This document shows, piece by piece, positions 1-7,232 of a DNA stretch of 13,795 nucleotides. The stretch lies in NCBI GenBank assembly GCA_903851455.1, contig CAINOM010000322.1, forward strand, positions 1 to 13,795. The letters run 5' to 3'. The position numbers were made by a program, and so were the translations under genes. Numbering within the stretch: the first letter of the stretch is position 1; every line of letters starts with the position of its first letter. The notes under the pieces are model-generated. The model was not told the DNA's origin. It was given only the letters and a program-made list of their open reading frames with translations, and did no database searches. Source of the stretch: an uncultured Bacteroidota bacterium (GTDB lineage: Bacteria; Bacteroidota; Bacteroidia; Chitinophagales; Chitinophagaceae).

Positions 1-1
1 G

Positions 2-118
2 AAAAGAGAACAGAAAAATAAAAAGAAACAGGAACATGCCGACCACAGAAAAAATAAAAGACTTGAAAAAAAGATAAACAACGACATTAAAAAGGGGCGA
101 AGTGATATACCGAATTAA
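2..118 (+). CDS. Possible C-terminal tail of an upstream gene (partial at left edge)
   Basis: A reading frame is open from the window edge (base 2) to a TAA at 116-118 and gives 38 residues that are almost all Lys, Arg, Glu, Asn and Asp, ending in SDIPN. Such charged tails are common at the ends of Bacteroidota proteins, and the MCE protein encoded at 1787-2569 ends in a similar Lys/Glu run. The stretch is very A-rich, and a second frame is open from base 3 to 77, so the frame choice is uncertain. No function can be assigned. If real, it lies on the same strand as the MCE operon and ends 106 bp before it. Confidence 0.4.
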   Translation, partial: KREQKNKKKQEHADHRKNKRLEKKINNDIKKGRSDIPN

Positions 119-200
119 GTAGCTAGTGTCTTGATTCAAAACAATCAATAATTCCTGAGAACAGGCCGTTTTTCAATGGCATGGTTTTTAACCTTGCGTA

Positions 201-217
201 GCTGATTGTAAATCAGC
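201..217 (+). promoter_or_regulatory. Perfect 7-bp hairpin just before the MCE operon start codon
   Basis: GCTGATT-GTA-AATCAGC is a perfect inverted repeat with a 3-nt loop. It ends 7 nt before the ATG at 225. It could fold in the 5' leader or serve as a dyad operator. There is no T-run after it, so it does not look like a terminator. A weak -7-like match, TAACCTTG (one base off TAnnTTTG), lies at 189-196. If that is the promoter, the hairpin would sit at the very start of the message. The symmetry is visible in the sequence; the regulatory role is inferred. Confidence 0.45.
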
Positions 218-224
218 ATACATA

Positions 225-1001
225 ATGGCGCAAGACGTTTATATACCATCTTATAAAAGAGTACTTGAGGAGGCCGGCAACCAGGTCCTGTTCATGTTCC
301 GGTTTTTCAGGAACATTTTTCGCTTTGATTTTGAATGGAATGAGCTGGTACGCCAGTGCTACATGATCGGCTATAAATCATTCCCGCTGGTAGCTATTAC
401 GGGCTTCATTGTAGGCTTCGTAATGACCTTACAGGCGGAGCCGACCATGAAAGAATTTGGCGCAGAAAGTTATATCCCCCGTATGGTGGCTGTTTCGCTG
501 ATACGCGAGATATGCCCGGTCATAATAGCCCTGATCTGCGCAGGCAAAATGGCCTCCAGCATCGGAGCCGAACTCGGCAGCATGAAGGTGACCGAGCAGG
601 TGGAAGCAATGGAGGTATCAGGGGCCAATCCTATACAATACCTTGTCGTTACACGTATACTCGCCTGTATTTTTATGGTCCCCTTGCTTACGATCGCAGC
701 CGAGGCCCTGGGCCTTGCAGGCAGCTTTGCAGGGGTAAACGTTACGGGACATGTGAGCACTGTACTCTTTTTCAATAAAGCATTTACGAGCATAGCATTT
801 GGCGACCTTCTGCCATCGTTCATCAAAACAATATTTTTCGGCTTCGCTATAGGTTTTGTTGGTTGCTATAAGGGTTATAACTCCGACAGAGGCACAGAAA
901 GTGTGGGCATTGCAGCGAATTCGGCTGTCGTCAGCGCTTCTTTATGGATCATAGTAATAGATGGTATCGCAGTTCAACTTACAAACGCCCTGGGGTATTA
1001 A
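225..1001 (+). CDS. mlaE: MlaE/YrbE-type ABC transporter permease
   Basis: This is the inner-membrane permease subunit of an MCE-type lipid transporter, the family that moves phospholipids between inner and outer membranes. It has 258 residues, the usual length for the family. An amphipathic N-terminal stretch (about 20-45) is followed by hydrophobic segments near 52-70, 92-108, 145-170, 200-215 and 235-250. The family hallmark around residues 93-131 is present: RE.CPV, then AGK..SSIGAELGSMKVTEQVEAMEV. The C-terminal signature 'G...G....GVG.AA..AVV' appears at 213-236 as CYKGYNSDRGTESVGIAANS. It is the first gene of a three-gene operon, with the ATPase starting 11 nt after its stop. The start at 225 is the only good ATG, and no Shine-Dalgarno is visible, as is normal in Bacteroidota. 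The family assignment is firm. The exact substrate and the E. coli-style name are by homology only. Confidence 0.93.
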   Translation: MAQDVYIPSYKRVLEEAGNQVLFMFRFFRNIFRFDFEWNELVRQCYMIGYKSFPLVAITGFIVGFVMTLQAEPTMKEFGAESYIPRMVAVSLIREICPVIIALICAGKMASSIGAELGSMKVTEQVEAMEVSGANPIQYLVVTRILACIFMVPLLTIAAEALGLAGSFAGVNVTGHVSTVLFFNKAFTSIAFGDLLPSFIKTIFFGFAIGFVGCYKGYNSDRGTESVGIAANSAVVSASLWIIVIDGIAVQLTNALGY

Positions 1002-1012
1002 TAAATTAGACA

Positions 1013-1780
1013 ATGAGCGCGGAAACAACAACAGAAAGTACTGCAAGCGGCAATGGTTCGGTGATAAAAATAAGCGGACTGGCCAAGTCTTTTGGCTCAA
1101 ATGAAGTGCTCAAGGATATTAACCTGGAGCTTCATAAAGAAGAAAACCTCGTTATACTTGGCAAATCAGGAACGGGCAAATCAGTAACTATCAAATGCAT
1201 AGTGGGGCTGCTGACGCAGGACAAAGGAAATATAAAGGTCTTTGATAAAGAAGTAGAAACACTTTCGGAGGATGATCTCAAGGCCTTGCGGGTACGTATA
1301 GGTTTTCTGTTCCAAAGCGGTGCATTGTATGACTCAATGACTGTGCGCGAAAACCTTGAGTTCCCGCTCAGGCGCGTGCTTAAGATCAGCGACAAGAACG
1401 AGATAGACAAACGCGTGGAAGAGATACTTCAGGGCGTGGGCTTGCCGGATGCTGTTGACAAAATGCCATCCGAACTATCTGGCGGTATGCGCAAGCGCAT
1501 AGGTCTTGCGAGGACGATGATACTGAAACCGGAGATCATGTTGTATGACGAGCCAACAACGGGGCTGGACCCCATCACATCGAAAGAGATCAGTGAACTG
1601 ATACAAAGCATGAAGGAGAATTACCACGTTTCATCGATAATAATAACCCATGATATTGCCTGCGCGAAGATCACCGCCGACCGAATGCTGGTGATGGATA
1701 GCGGGAGGGTTATCGCTGAAGGCAGTTTCGATGAACTGGAACATTCGAAAGACAAACTAGTAAATTCTTTTTTTAAATAA
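1013..1780 (+). CDS. mlaF: MlaF-type ABC transporter ATPase
   Basis: This is the cytoplasmic ATPase that powers the MCE lipid transporter together with the permease encoded just upstream. Its 255 residues contain every ABC motif: Walker A GKSGTGKS at 50-57, Q-loop Gln101, signature LSGGM at 155-159 followed by RKR (typical of the Mla subfamily), Walker B IMLYDE at 175-180 with catalytic Glu180, D-loop GLDPIT at 184-189, and switch His213 in ITHD. The first 16 residues are a Ser/Thr/Glu-rich extension before the nucleotide-binding domain. The gene follows the permease by 11 nt and precedes the MCE gene by 6 nt, which supports co-transcription and one complex. No STAS-domain (MlaB) gene is adjacent. 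Confidence 0.93.
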   Translation: MSAETTTESTASGNGSVIKISGLAKSFGSNEVLKDINLELHKEENLVILGKSGTGKSVTIKCIVGLLTQDKGNIKVFDKEVETLSEDDLKALRVRIGFLFQSGALYDSMTVRENLEFPLRRVLKISDKNEIDKRVEEILQGVGLPDAVDKMPSELSGGMRKRIGLARTMILKPEIMLYDEPTTGLDPITSKEISELIQSMKENYHVSSIIITHDIACAKITADRMLVMDSGRVIAEGSFDELEHSKDKLVNSFFK

Positions 1781-1786
1781 TATTCT

Positions 1787-2569
1787 ATGAAAGCGACATT
1801 TGGGCAAAAAGTAAGAACAGGCGTATTTACCATTACCGGGTTGGTACTGCTTGTGGGTGCCATCTTCCTCATCGGGAAGAACAAAAATATGTTCGGAGAA
1901 ACCTTCCATATCTACGGGACATTTAAGAACGTTGGCGGCCTGCAGGTAGGTAACAATGTGAGGTTCGTGGGCATAAACGTAGGGACCATTGAAAGCATAC
2001 ACATCATTTCCGATACACTTGCCCGTGTAGATATGATCATAAAAGACAAGGCCCATCCGTTCATAAAAAGCGATGCAGTTGCCAGTATTGGCTCAGACGG
2101 ACTTATGGGAGACAAGCTGATAACCATCTCTTCCACATCTGCGAACGCTGTTATCATAAAAGATGGCGGCCAAATACAGACGATGGACCCCACCGACTTT
2201 GGCCAGGTGATGGCTAAGGTAGGCCACATAGCCGATAATGCCGAAGTGATCGCAGAACAACTTGCAGGAATAGCGACGCAGATAAATGCAGGAAAAGGCA
2301 GCATTGGTGCACTGCTATACAGTGATAAAGTGGCGAAGAACCTGGAAGGAAGTGTAGACAACCTGAAGCAGGGCACGGCAGGATTTAGTCAGAACATGGA
2401 TGCGCTTAAACATAACTTCCTGCTTAAAGGCTACTACAAAAAGAAAGCAAAAGCCCAGGAAGAAAAAGCTGCAGAACAGCAGTTGCAGCAGGACACAACC
2501 GGCCAGAACCTGAGTAAAAGAGAGAAGCGCAAAGCTGAGAAGAAGGTGAAAAAAGAAATGAAACAGTAG
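1787..2569 (+). CDS. MCE-domain (MlaD-like) substrate-binding protein
   Basis: This is the lipid-binding MCE subunit, anchored in the inner membrane and projecting into the periplasm, where family members form hexameric rings. Its 260 residues hold an N-terminal TM anchor (about 12-30) and one MCE domain (about 38-116) with the typical 'F.NVGGL..GN.VR..G..VG.I' pattern at 46-68 and SDGLMGDK at 103-110. A helical region (about 135-205) includes GKGSIGALLYSDK. The motif NFLLKGYYKKK at 210-220 is a common end of MCE proteins. The last 40 residues are a Lys/Glu/Gln-rich charged tail. A single MCE domain fits the MlaD class rather than the multi-domain PqiB/YebT class. It is the last gene of the operon, and its stop lies 1 bp from the stop of the opposing glycosyltransferase gene. 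Confidence 0.9.
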   Translation: MKATFGQKVRTGVFTITGLVLLVGAIFLIGKNKNMFGETFHIYGTFKNVGGLQVGNNVRFVGINVGTIESIHIISDTLARVDMIIKDKAHPFIKSDAVASIGSDGLMGDKLITISSTSANAVIIKDGGQIQTMDPTDFGQVMAKVGHIADNAEVIAEQLAGIATQINAGKGSIGALLYSDKVAKNLEGSVDNLKQGTAGFSQNMDALKHNFLLKGYYKKKAKAQEEKAAEQQLQQDTTGQNLSKREKRKAEKKVKKEMKQ

Positions 2570-2570
2570 G

Positions 2571-3293
2571 TCAGGGTGTTCTTATCACATCTTCTACGTC
2601 CTCATCGCCTTCCAGGTTGTCCATCTGCCCTAGTATGTGCGCAGTACGCCAGGCCACGATGCGGCTCTCCGGCTTTACTGTATATTTTTTAGGATTTGGA
2701 AGGCAGGCGATGATCATAGCCGCCTCAGAGCGGGTAAGGTCTTTAGCATGTTTGTTGAAATAAGCTTTGGATGCAGCCTCAATTCCGAAAATTCCGGGCC
2801 CCATCTCTATTACATTCAGGTACACTTCCATAATCCTCCGCTTACCCCATGTCCATTCAATAAGCTGCGTGAAATAGAACTCCGGCGCTTTTCTAACATA
2901 CCTGCCCCACCCGCTTCCCTGCCACAGGAATACATTTTTTGCTGTCTGCTGACTTATGGTGCTTGCACCGCCGCCACGCTCCCGTTTCTTCTTGCCAGGC
3001 TTCGCATTCATACTCCTGTCTATCGACTTCCAGTCAAATCCGTTATGCTCCGGGAACAACTGGTCTTCGCTGGCTATAGCAGCTAATTTTACATTGCGGG
3101 GTATATCCTTCCAGCTTACATAGCTCCGTTTAAGGCCGTAGCCGCCCGTTAACCCGCCGATCTGTGTTATGGTAATAGGCGGCATCATCCATCTGCATAG
3201 AACGAGGTATAGTGATGAGGAAACAAAAAGAATAAGTATTATGCGCAGAACCCACCTGAATATCTTGCCGACGCCTGTTTTTTTTGTAGCCAT
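2571..3293 (-). CDS. mtgA: Monofunctional biosynthetic peptidoglycan glycosyltransferase (GT51)
   Basis: This enzyme polymerises lipid II into glycan strands at the outer face of the inner membrane and has no transpeptidase domain. With the ATG at 3293 it has 240 residues, the normal length for MtgA. A TM anchor spans about 10-33. GT51 motifs follow in order: EDQLFPEHNGFD at 76-87 with catalytic Glu76, GGASTISQQTAKN at 108-120, and KRRIMEVYLN at 151-160, then GIFGIEAASKAYF and LPNPKKY. The frame stays open upstream to a TTG at 3449, but that extra 52 residues matches no known part of the family and would overlap the divergent gene at 3423, so the ATG is preferred. The acidic C-terminus (DNLEGDEDVEDV) is unremarkable. 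It is convergent with the MCE gene. Confidence 0.93.
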   Translation of the reverse strand: MATKKTGVGKIFRWVLRIILILFVSSSLYLVLCRWMMPPITITQIGGLTGGYGLKRSYVSWKDIPRNVKLAAIASEDQLFPEHNGFDWKSIDRSMNAKPGKKKRERGGGASTISQQTAKNVFLWQGSGWGRYVRKAPEFYFTQLIEWTWGKRRIMEVYLNVIEMGPGIFGIEAASKAYFNKHAKDLTRSEAAMIIACLPNPKKYTVKPESRIVAWRTAHILGQMDNLEGDEDVEDVIRTP

Positions 3294-3301
3294 TGAAAGC
3301 G

Positions 3302-3309
3302 CAAAACTA
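3302..3309 (-). promoter_or_regulatory. Possible -7 promoter element for the glycosyltransferase gene
   Basis: On the minus strand TAGTTTTG matches the Bacteroidota -7 consensus TAnnTTTG exactly and ends 8 nt before the preferred ATG (3293). The leader would be very short. I could not find a -33 TTG at proper spacing, so this is only a half-site. Confidence 0.35.
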
Positions 3310-3392
3310 ACAACTATCGCCAGATTTAGGTCTGTGGAACAATTTACCCCAACATTTTTCGTTATCTCATTTAAAAAATGGCTGCAAAAGTT

Positions 3393-3400
3393 TACTTTTG
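3393..3400 (+). promoter_or_regulatory. Probable -7 promoter element for the small membrane protein and epimerase genes
   Basis: TACTTTTG matches the Bacteroidota -7 consensus TAnnTTTG and is followed by CAC; it ends 22 nt before the ATG at 3423. No clear -33 TTG is present. With the opposite-strand motif at 3302-3309 it makes the 129-bp gap between the two genes a divergent promoter region. Confidence 0.5.
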
Positions 3401-3422
3401 CACAACTATAAAAAAGTAACGC

Positions 3423-3689
3423 ATGAGTAACGATACAAACCAAGGACAACCAGCTGAGAATAAAACCATAATATCTTTCAAGAATTCTTTCTGGTTGGTA
3501 GTTATTATTGTTGGTCTTTTCATCGCAGCGCTCAATTTCGTTAAAGCGGAGAGCGGCGGCGAAGAAGAAGGAAAAGGTAAGGAAGCTACAGAAATGAAGG
3601 AAACTCCTGCCGGCGAAAAGAGTGAGAAGAAAGCAGAAGAAGCCCCAAAGCCGGAAGCTGCGAAAGAGGCTGAAAAAAGCGCCAAGTAA
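3423..3689 (+). CDS. Small single-TM protein with Lys/Glu/Ala-rich tail, unknown function
   Basis: This is an 88-residue protein I cannot assign to a named family. Residues 1-20 are polar (MSNDTNQGQP start). Residues 21-40 form one strongly hydrophobic membrane segment (FWLVVIIVGLFIAALNF). Residues 41-88 are a low-complexity Lys/Glu/Ala/Pro tail with no cysteine and no lipobox. It looks like a one-pass inner-membrane protein with a flexible charged arm, and its topology is not decided by the sequence. It has a -7 promoter motif upstream and lies 17 nt before the heptose epimerase ATG, so the two are probably co-transcribed. The opposite strand is also open through most of this gene, but the hydrophobic segment, the promoter and the spacing favour this strand. 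Confidence 0.7.
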   Translation: MSNDTNQGQPAENKTIISFKNSFWLVVIIVGLFIAALNFVKAESGGEEEGKGKEATEMKETPAGEKSEKKAEEAPKPEAAKEAEKSAK

Positions 3690-3706
3690 TACCTAACTCA
3701 GTGGAA

Positions 3707-4687
3707 ATGCAGCCAAATGATGTGATTGCCGTAACAGGTGCCGCCGGTTTTATTGGCAGCTACCTTACGGGCTACTTAAACCATCTCGGTTTCAACCGGC
3801 TGGTACTTGTAGACGACTTTGCCGATGAGCATAAATCGCCAAATCTGGCCGGCAAAAAATTCCTGCATAAAATACACCGCGAGCAGTTTTTCGAGTGGGA
3901 GCTGGCCCATCCCGGGCTCATTACATCGGTGTTCCACCTTGGTGCCCGTACAGACACCACCGAGATGGACTACGAGGTACATAAAAAGTGGAACCTCGAT
4001 TATTCAAAACGCATCTGGGAACTCTGCACCGCTAATAACATCCCGCTGGTTTACGCATCTTCGGCGGCCACTTATGGAAATGGCGAGCATGGCTATGTGG
4101 ATGACCATGATATAGCTAAAAAACTCCAACCCTTAAATCCTTACGGAGTCTCGAAAAATGAGTTTGACATATGGGCGCTGGAGCAAACCAATACCCCTCC
4201 CTTTTGGGCAGGTCTGAAGTTCTTCAATGTCTTTGGCCCAAATGAATACCACAAAGGGCGTATGGCATCAGTCATATTCCATGCCTTCAAACAGATAAAG
4301 GACAAGGGTGAAGTGAAACTGTTTCGCTCACACAATCCGGCATATAAAGATGGTGAACAGATACGCGACTTCATCTACGTAAAAGATGTGGTGAATATCT
4401 GCGTTTGGCTGATGCAAAAGCAGCCAGCCAGCGGCCTCTACAACTGCGGTACGGGCAAAGCGCGTACGTTCAAAGATCTGGTAAACGCCATATTCGACAC
4501 CTTACATTTGAAGGAAAAGATAGTGTTCGTAGATACCCCAATCGATATCCGCGACAAATACCAATACTTCACCGAAGCCAACATGGATAAATTGCGCAAG
4601 GCAGGATATGACGGGCCCTTCTACTCACTGGAGGCGGGGGTAGCGGAATATGTAAGTGAATACCTGGAAGGCGGAAAATACTTCTGA
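3707..4687 (+). CDS. hldD: ADP-L-glycero-D-manno-heptose 6-epimerase
   Basis: This enzyme converts ADP-D-glycero-beta-D-manno-heptose to the L-glycero form, the last cytoplasmic step in making the heptose donor for the LPS inner core. It is an extended SDR fold of 326 residues from the ATG at 3707. The NADP-binding motif GAAGFIG is at 11-17. The active site shows Ser118/Ser119 in YASSAATYG and the Tyr146-x3-Lys150 pair in NPYGVSKNEFD. HldD-specific features follow: FFNVFGPNEYHKGRMASV (172-189), where Lys183 matches the second catalytic base of the family, and RDFIYVKDVV. A GTG at 3701 in frame would add two residues; ATG is chosen as the more usual start. It sits directly after the small membrane protein gene. 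Confidence 0.93.
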   Translation: MQPNDVIAVTGAAGFIGSYLTGYLNHLGFNRLVLVDDFADEHKSPNLAGKKFLHKIHREQFFEWELAHPGLITSVFHLGARTDTTEMDYEVHKKWNLDYSKRIWELCTANNIPLVYASSAATYGNGEHGYVDDHDIAKKLQPLNPYGVSKNEFDIWALEQTNTPPFWAGLKFFNVFGPNEYHKGRMASVIFHAFKQIKDKGEVKLFRSHNPAYKDGEQIRDFIYVKDVVNICVWLMQKQPASGLYNCGTGKARTFKDLVNAIFDTLHLKEKIVFVDTPIDIRDKYQYFTEANMDKLRKAGYDGPFYSLEAGVAEYVSEYLEGGKYF

Positions 4688-4730
4688 TGGACCTCTTCCC
4701 CAACGTCCGAGCCGATTGACATAAAAGAAA

Positions 4731-4755
4731 TAGAGACGCAAACGTTGCGTCTCTA
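4731..4755. repeat. Perfect 11-bp palindrome, possible terminator and dispersed repeat
   Basis: TAGAGACGCAA-ACG-TTGCGTCTCTA is a perfect inverted repeat with a 3-nt loop, lying between the convergent ends of the epimerase (4687) and FG-GAP (4784) genes. Read on the minus strand it is followed by TTTCTTTTAT, so it can act as an intrinsic terminator for the FG-GAP gene. On the plus strand no T-run follows. From general knowledge, palindromes built on (G)TAGAGACGC...GCGTCTCTA(C) recur in many copies in some bacterial genomes, so it may also belong to a dispersed repeat family. That second point cannot be shown from one copy. Confidence 0.75.
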
Positions 4756-4783
4756 CCCGATACGATCTTGCTCTGAAGCCCGC

Positions 4784-7126
4784 TTACCTGATCACTGAAA
4801 ATTTATTGTAGTACTTGTTCACCCCGCTCTGCAGCACGCAAACATACATGCCTGATGGCAGCATGGTGAGCGGTATTGAAGTGTGATTCACAGATGCAGC
4901 GGCCGATGATGAGTATAAGTATTGCCCTTCCATATTAACAACACTTATCTCCACATTCGGCTCCAGGATGCCGTTCCAGGAAATATTGAGTACATCACTT
5001 GCGGGGTTGGGATACACGGCCACTTTTCCATGCTCATTACTTACTTCAGGCGTATGCTCTGTATCAAATTTCAGCTTGTAGAGTTGTAAACCGCCCTTCT
5101 TATCTCCAACCAGCATCTCATAGCTGCCGTCACCAGCAATGTCGCCAACCACAGGGGCGGAACGAAGGTCTGTGAATATTCCGAAGCCATCGGCAGGGTG
5201 ATTGTATTGGTTGTATATAGAGTCGATATAAGAGAAATGAGCATCGAGCAATGTGTAGGTCGCAGCAGTATCACCAGACTGAAAACCAGTGTATTTATAA
5301 ATATTACCTGAACCGCTACCTACCAACAAGTATACAACACCAGTACTATCTATCTTACCAAAGTAAGGTGTGCTGTAATTTTCATAGGAATGAACCGGGT
5401 CTACCTGCACCTGTCCCAGCTGTTCATTGATCAGCTTTAGCCTGATAATACCTGCTGTAGTGCTCACATTCTGGTAGTATTCAAGTGTGCCGTATACATT
5501 CCCTATGATAAGGTCGGCCTTGCCATCCTTGTCCAGGTCATAAATGACAGGCGCCGAGTAACCGCCCGTGTTAATGGTGTCGCCATTCATGTCTGTAAGC
5601 ACCAGTTCTGTGAGCTGCCAATCGGGCGTTACCGACTCGCTTGCTGCCACGTTCTTATAGTATGTAAGTGTTCCGTCAGAGTGACCTATGATGAGGTCTG
5701 ATTTACCATCGTGATCGATATCGCCAATTGCCGGAGCAGAGCCCCCGAAATTGAGCGAAAACGTCCCCAGGAAGTCAGTAGTCTGCCTGGTGAACGCTGG
5801 CGCAAGCGCGGTCCCGGTATTCTCGTAGTATGATATTTTGCTCCTCAGCAAACCATTTGACTGCCGGTAGCCGTTGGACCCGACGAACAGGTCAGGTTTT
5901 CCGTCCTTGTTATAATCAAAAAGAACAGGGTATGCACTCGTGCCCAGGTCAATGGACTGATCGACAAGGAACGAATCAGACCGGAAGACCCAGTCCGGTG
6001 TTCCGGGTGTGGAAAGGTTCTGATAATACCAGATATTGTTGTAGTTCATGCAGCTGGTGCCGATGTTTGGCGCCACCAATATATCCTTCTTCCCGTCCTG
6101 ATCGATATCTACATTGAAAGCAGCAGGCCAGATGGGCAGCTCAATTGACGTACCGCCAGTACTGATGCCTTGCCACATCGTATCCTGGTACACCATTGTG
6201 TCTGCTCCAGTCGGATTATAAGGTATCCTTCCGTTTCTAAGAAATGTCATTTCATTAAAGGAGATACTTCCGTCAAGGTAGTCGTAATCGCCATCCATGT
6301 CATAATCGAACAGGCAGGGCGTATTGCCCTGGTGAGTCTTCCTGTCGCCCTCCATACCCCCTGAGCCCGGATTTCTTATTAAAGATGAATTGTCGCACGG
6401 CAAACCAACTCCTGTAGCTTCTGCCAGCGTATGGGTACGCCAGAAGCCCTGGTACACCTTGCCCCAGCATTTGTCCCATAAGTCTATCCGAATACTATCA
6501 TTCGGCAGCCCATATTCTACCTGCATATTCCGGTAGTAATTCATAAACCCTCCGTTGATGTCATAAGACACAATATCAAGATCCCCGTCATTGTCCACAT
6601 CCACTATTGCGGGTATGTCGCCTGGATTGTTGAACGCATTGGCAGCGCCATGTGCATTAATATCGTTGAAATAAAAAAGATCCTGGTAAAAAGTGAAGCA
6701 AAGCTGGCTTTTCGCATTGTAATAACCTTTGTAAACAGCGCAGCCATCGGTCCCCTGGTGAAACAGATCAGGGATACCATCACGGTTGTAATCAGCTAGC
6801 ACCAGGTAGTCATAGACCAGGGGGAAATTCACCGCGTATTCCGGAGCATAGCGGTAATTGGGATGGCCTGCAGTACCTTTATTGATAAAGGTGCGCACAC
6901 TATTGTAGGACTCGAAAACAACAAGGTCCTGCAACCCGTCATTATTAAGGTCGCCCATGGTAAACTGGGGATTATTGAATCCGCCGCACCAGGCAAGCAC
7001 CTGTTCGCCGCCATTCGCGAATACCTTGATGCTGGTATCGTATAGAAAAATAGTGGATTGCGCATTCACTATGGCTGGGATAAGCAAAACAAACGCAATA
7101 ACGAGGGTACGGGCTACATAGCGCAT
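4784..7126 (-). CDS. Secreted FG-GAP/VCBS repeat protein with T9SS sorting domain
   Basis: This is a secreted or surface protein of 780 residues from the ATG at 7126. A signal peptide (about 1-23, MRYVARTLVIAFVLLIPAIV then NAQ) is followed by integrin-like FG-GAP/VCBS repeats that should fold as a beta-propeller. Calcium-loop motifs of the form DxDxDGxxD sit near 59, 112, 176, 274, 340, 404, 469 and 530, with a degenerate one (DIAGDGSYE) near 662. Several are followed by LIIG or LFVG, then a strand ending in YYxN. Residues about 701-780 form a T9SS type A C-terminal domain: KVAVYPNPASD, then VNMEGQ and LPSGMYVCVL. In-frame alternatives are an ATG at 7144 and a GTG at 7174; 7126 leaves the cleanest signal peptide. 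It lies 106 bp downstream of the dehydrogenase. The ligand or partner is unknown. Confidence 0.9.
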   Translation of the reverse strand: MRYVARTLVIAFVLLIPAIVNAQSTIFLYDTSIKVFANGGEQVLAWCGGFNNPQFTMGDLNNDGLQDLVVFESYNSVRTFINKGTAGHPNYRYAPEYAVNFPLVYDYLVLADYNRDGIPDLFHQGTDGCAVYKGYYNAKSQLCFTFYQDLFYFNDINAHGAANAFNNPGDIPAIVDVDNDGDLDIVSYDINGGFMNYYRNMQVEYGLPNDSIRIDLWDKCWGKVYQGFWRTHTLAEATGVGLPCDNSSLIRNPGSGGMEGDRKTHQGNTPCLFDYDMDGDYDYLDGSISFNEMTFLRNGRIPYNPTGADTMVYQDTMWQGISTGGTSIELPIWPAAFNVDIDQDGKKDILVAPNIGTSCMNYNNIWYYQNLSTPGTPDWVFRSDSFLVDQSIDLGTSAYPVLFDYNKDGKPDLFVGSNGYRQSNGLLRSKISYYENTGTALAPAFTRQTTDFLGTFSLNFGGSAPAIGDIDHDGKSDLIIGHSDGTLTYYKNVAASESVTPDWQLTELVLTDMNGDTINTGGYSAPVIYDLDKDGKADLIIGNVYGTLEYYQNVSTTAGIIRLKLINEQLGQVQVDPVHSYENYSTPYFGKIDSTGVVYLLVGSGSGNIYKYTGFQSGDTAATYTLLDAHFSYIDSIYNQYNHPADGFGIFTDLRSAPVVGDIAGDGSYEMLVGDKKGGLQLYKLKFDTEHTPEVSNEHGKVAVYPNPASDVLNISWNGILEPNVEISVVNMEGQYLYSSSAAASVNHTSIPLTMLPSGMYVCVLQSGVNKYYNKFSVIR

Positions 7127-7232
7127 AAGTAAAAAAATATACATAAAAATAGTGCAAAAAATGATAGCCGGCACGCCTAATCCGGAAAAGAGGAAAACTG
7201 CAGCCCTGAACCATCCATGCTTTAACCGGGAG

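Noticed and set aside
189..196. TAACCTTG as a -7 promoter box for the MCE operon
   Set aside because: One base off consensus and no -33 TTG at suitable spacing; mentioned only as a weak candidate.
1912..2376. 154-codon open frame on the minus strand inside the MCE gene
   Set aside because: It is the complement of a clear MCE coding region, has no family motif, and is made of Met/Ser/Pro-rich shadow sequence.
2637..3086. 149-codon open frame on the plus strand inside the glycosyltransferase gene
   Set aside because: It lies opposite all the GT51 motifs and shows no domain or promoter of its own.
3392..3685. 97-codon minus-strand frame opposite the small K/E-rich gene
   Set aside because: It is a Ser/Phe/Ala-rich mirror of Glu/Lys codons. 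The plus strand has the promoter motif, a single clean membrane segment and operon spacing.
7127..7232. Terminator or promoter in the gap between the SDR and FG-GAP genes
   Set aside because: Only a 4-bp CCGG/CCGG stem and A/T-rich runs are visible, with no full -7 match. Nothing firm can be called.
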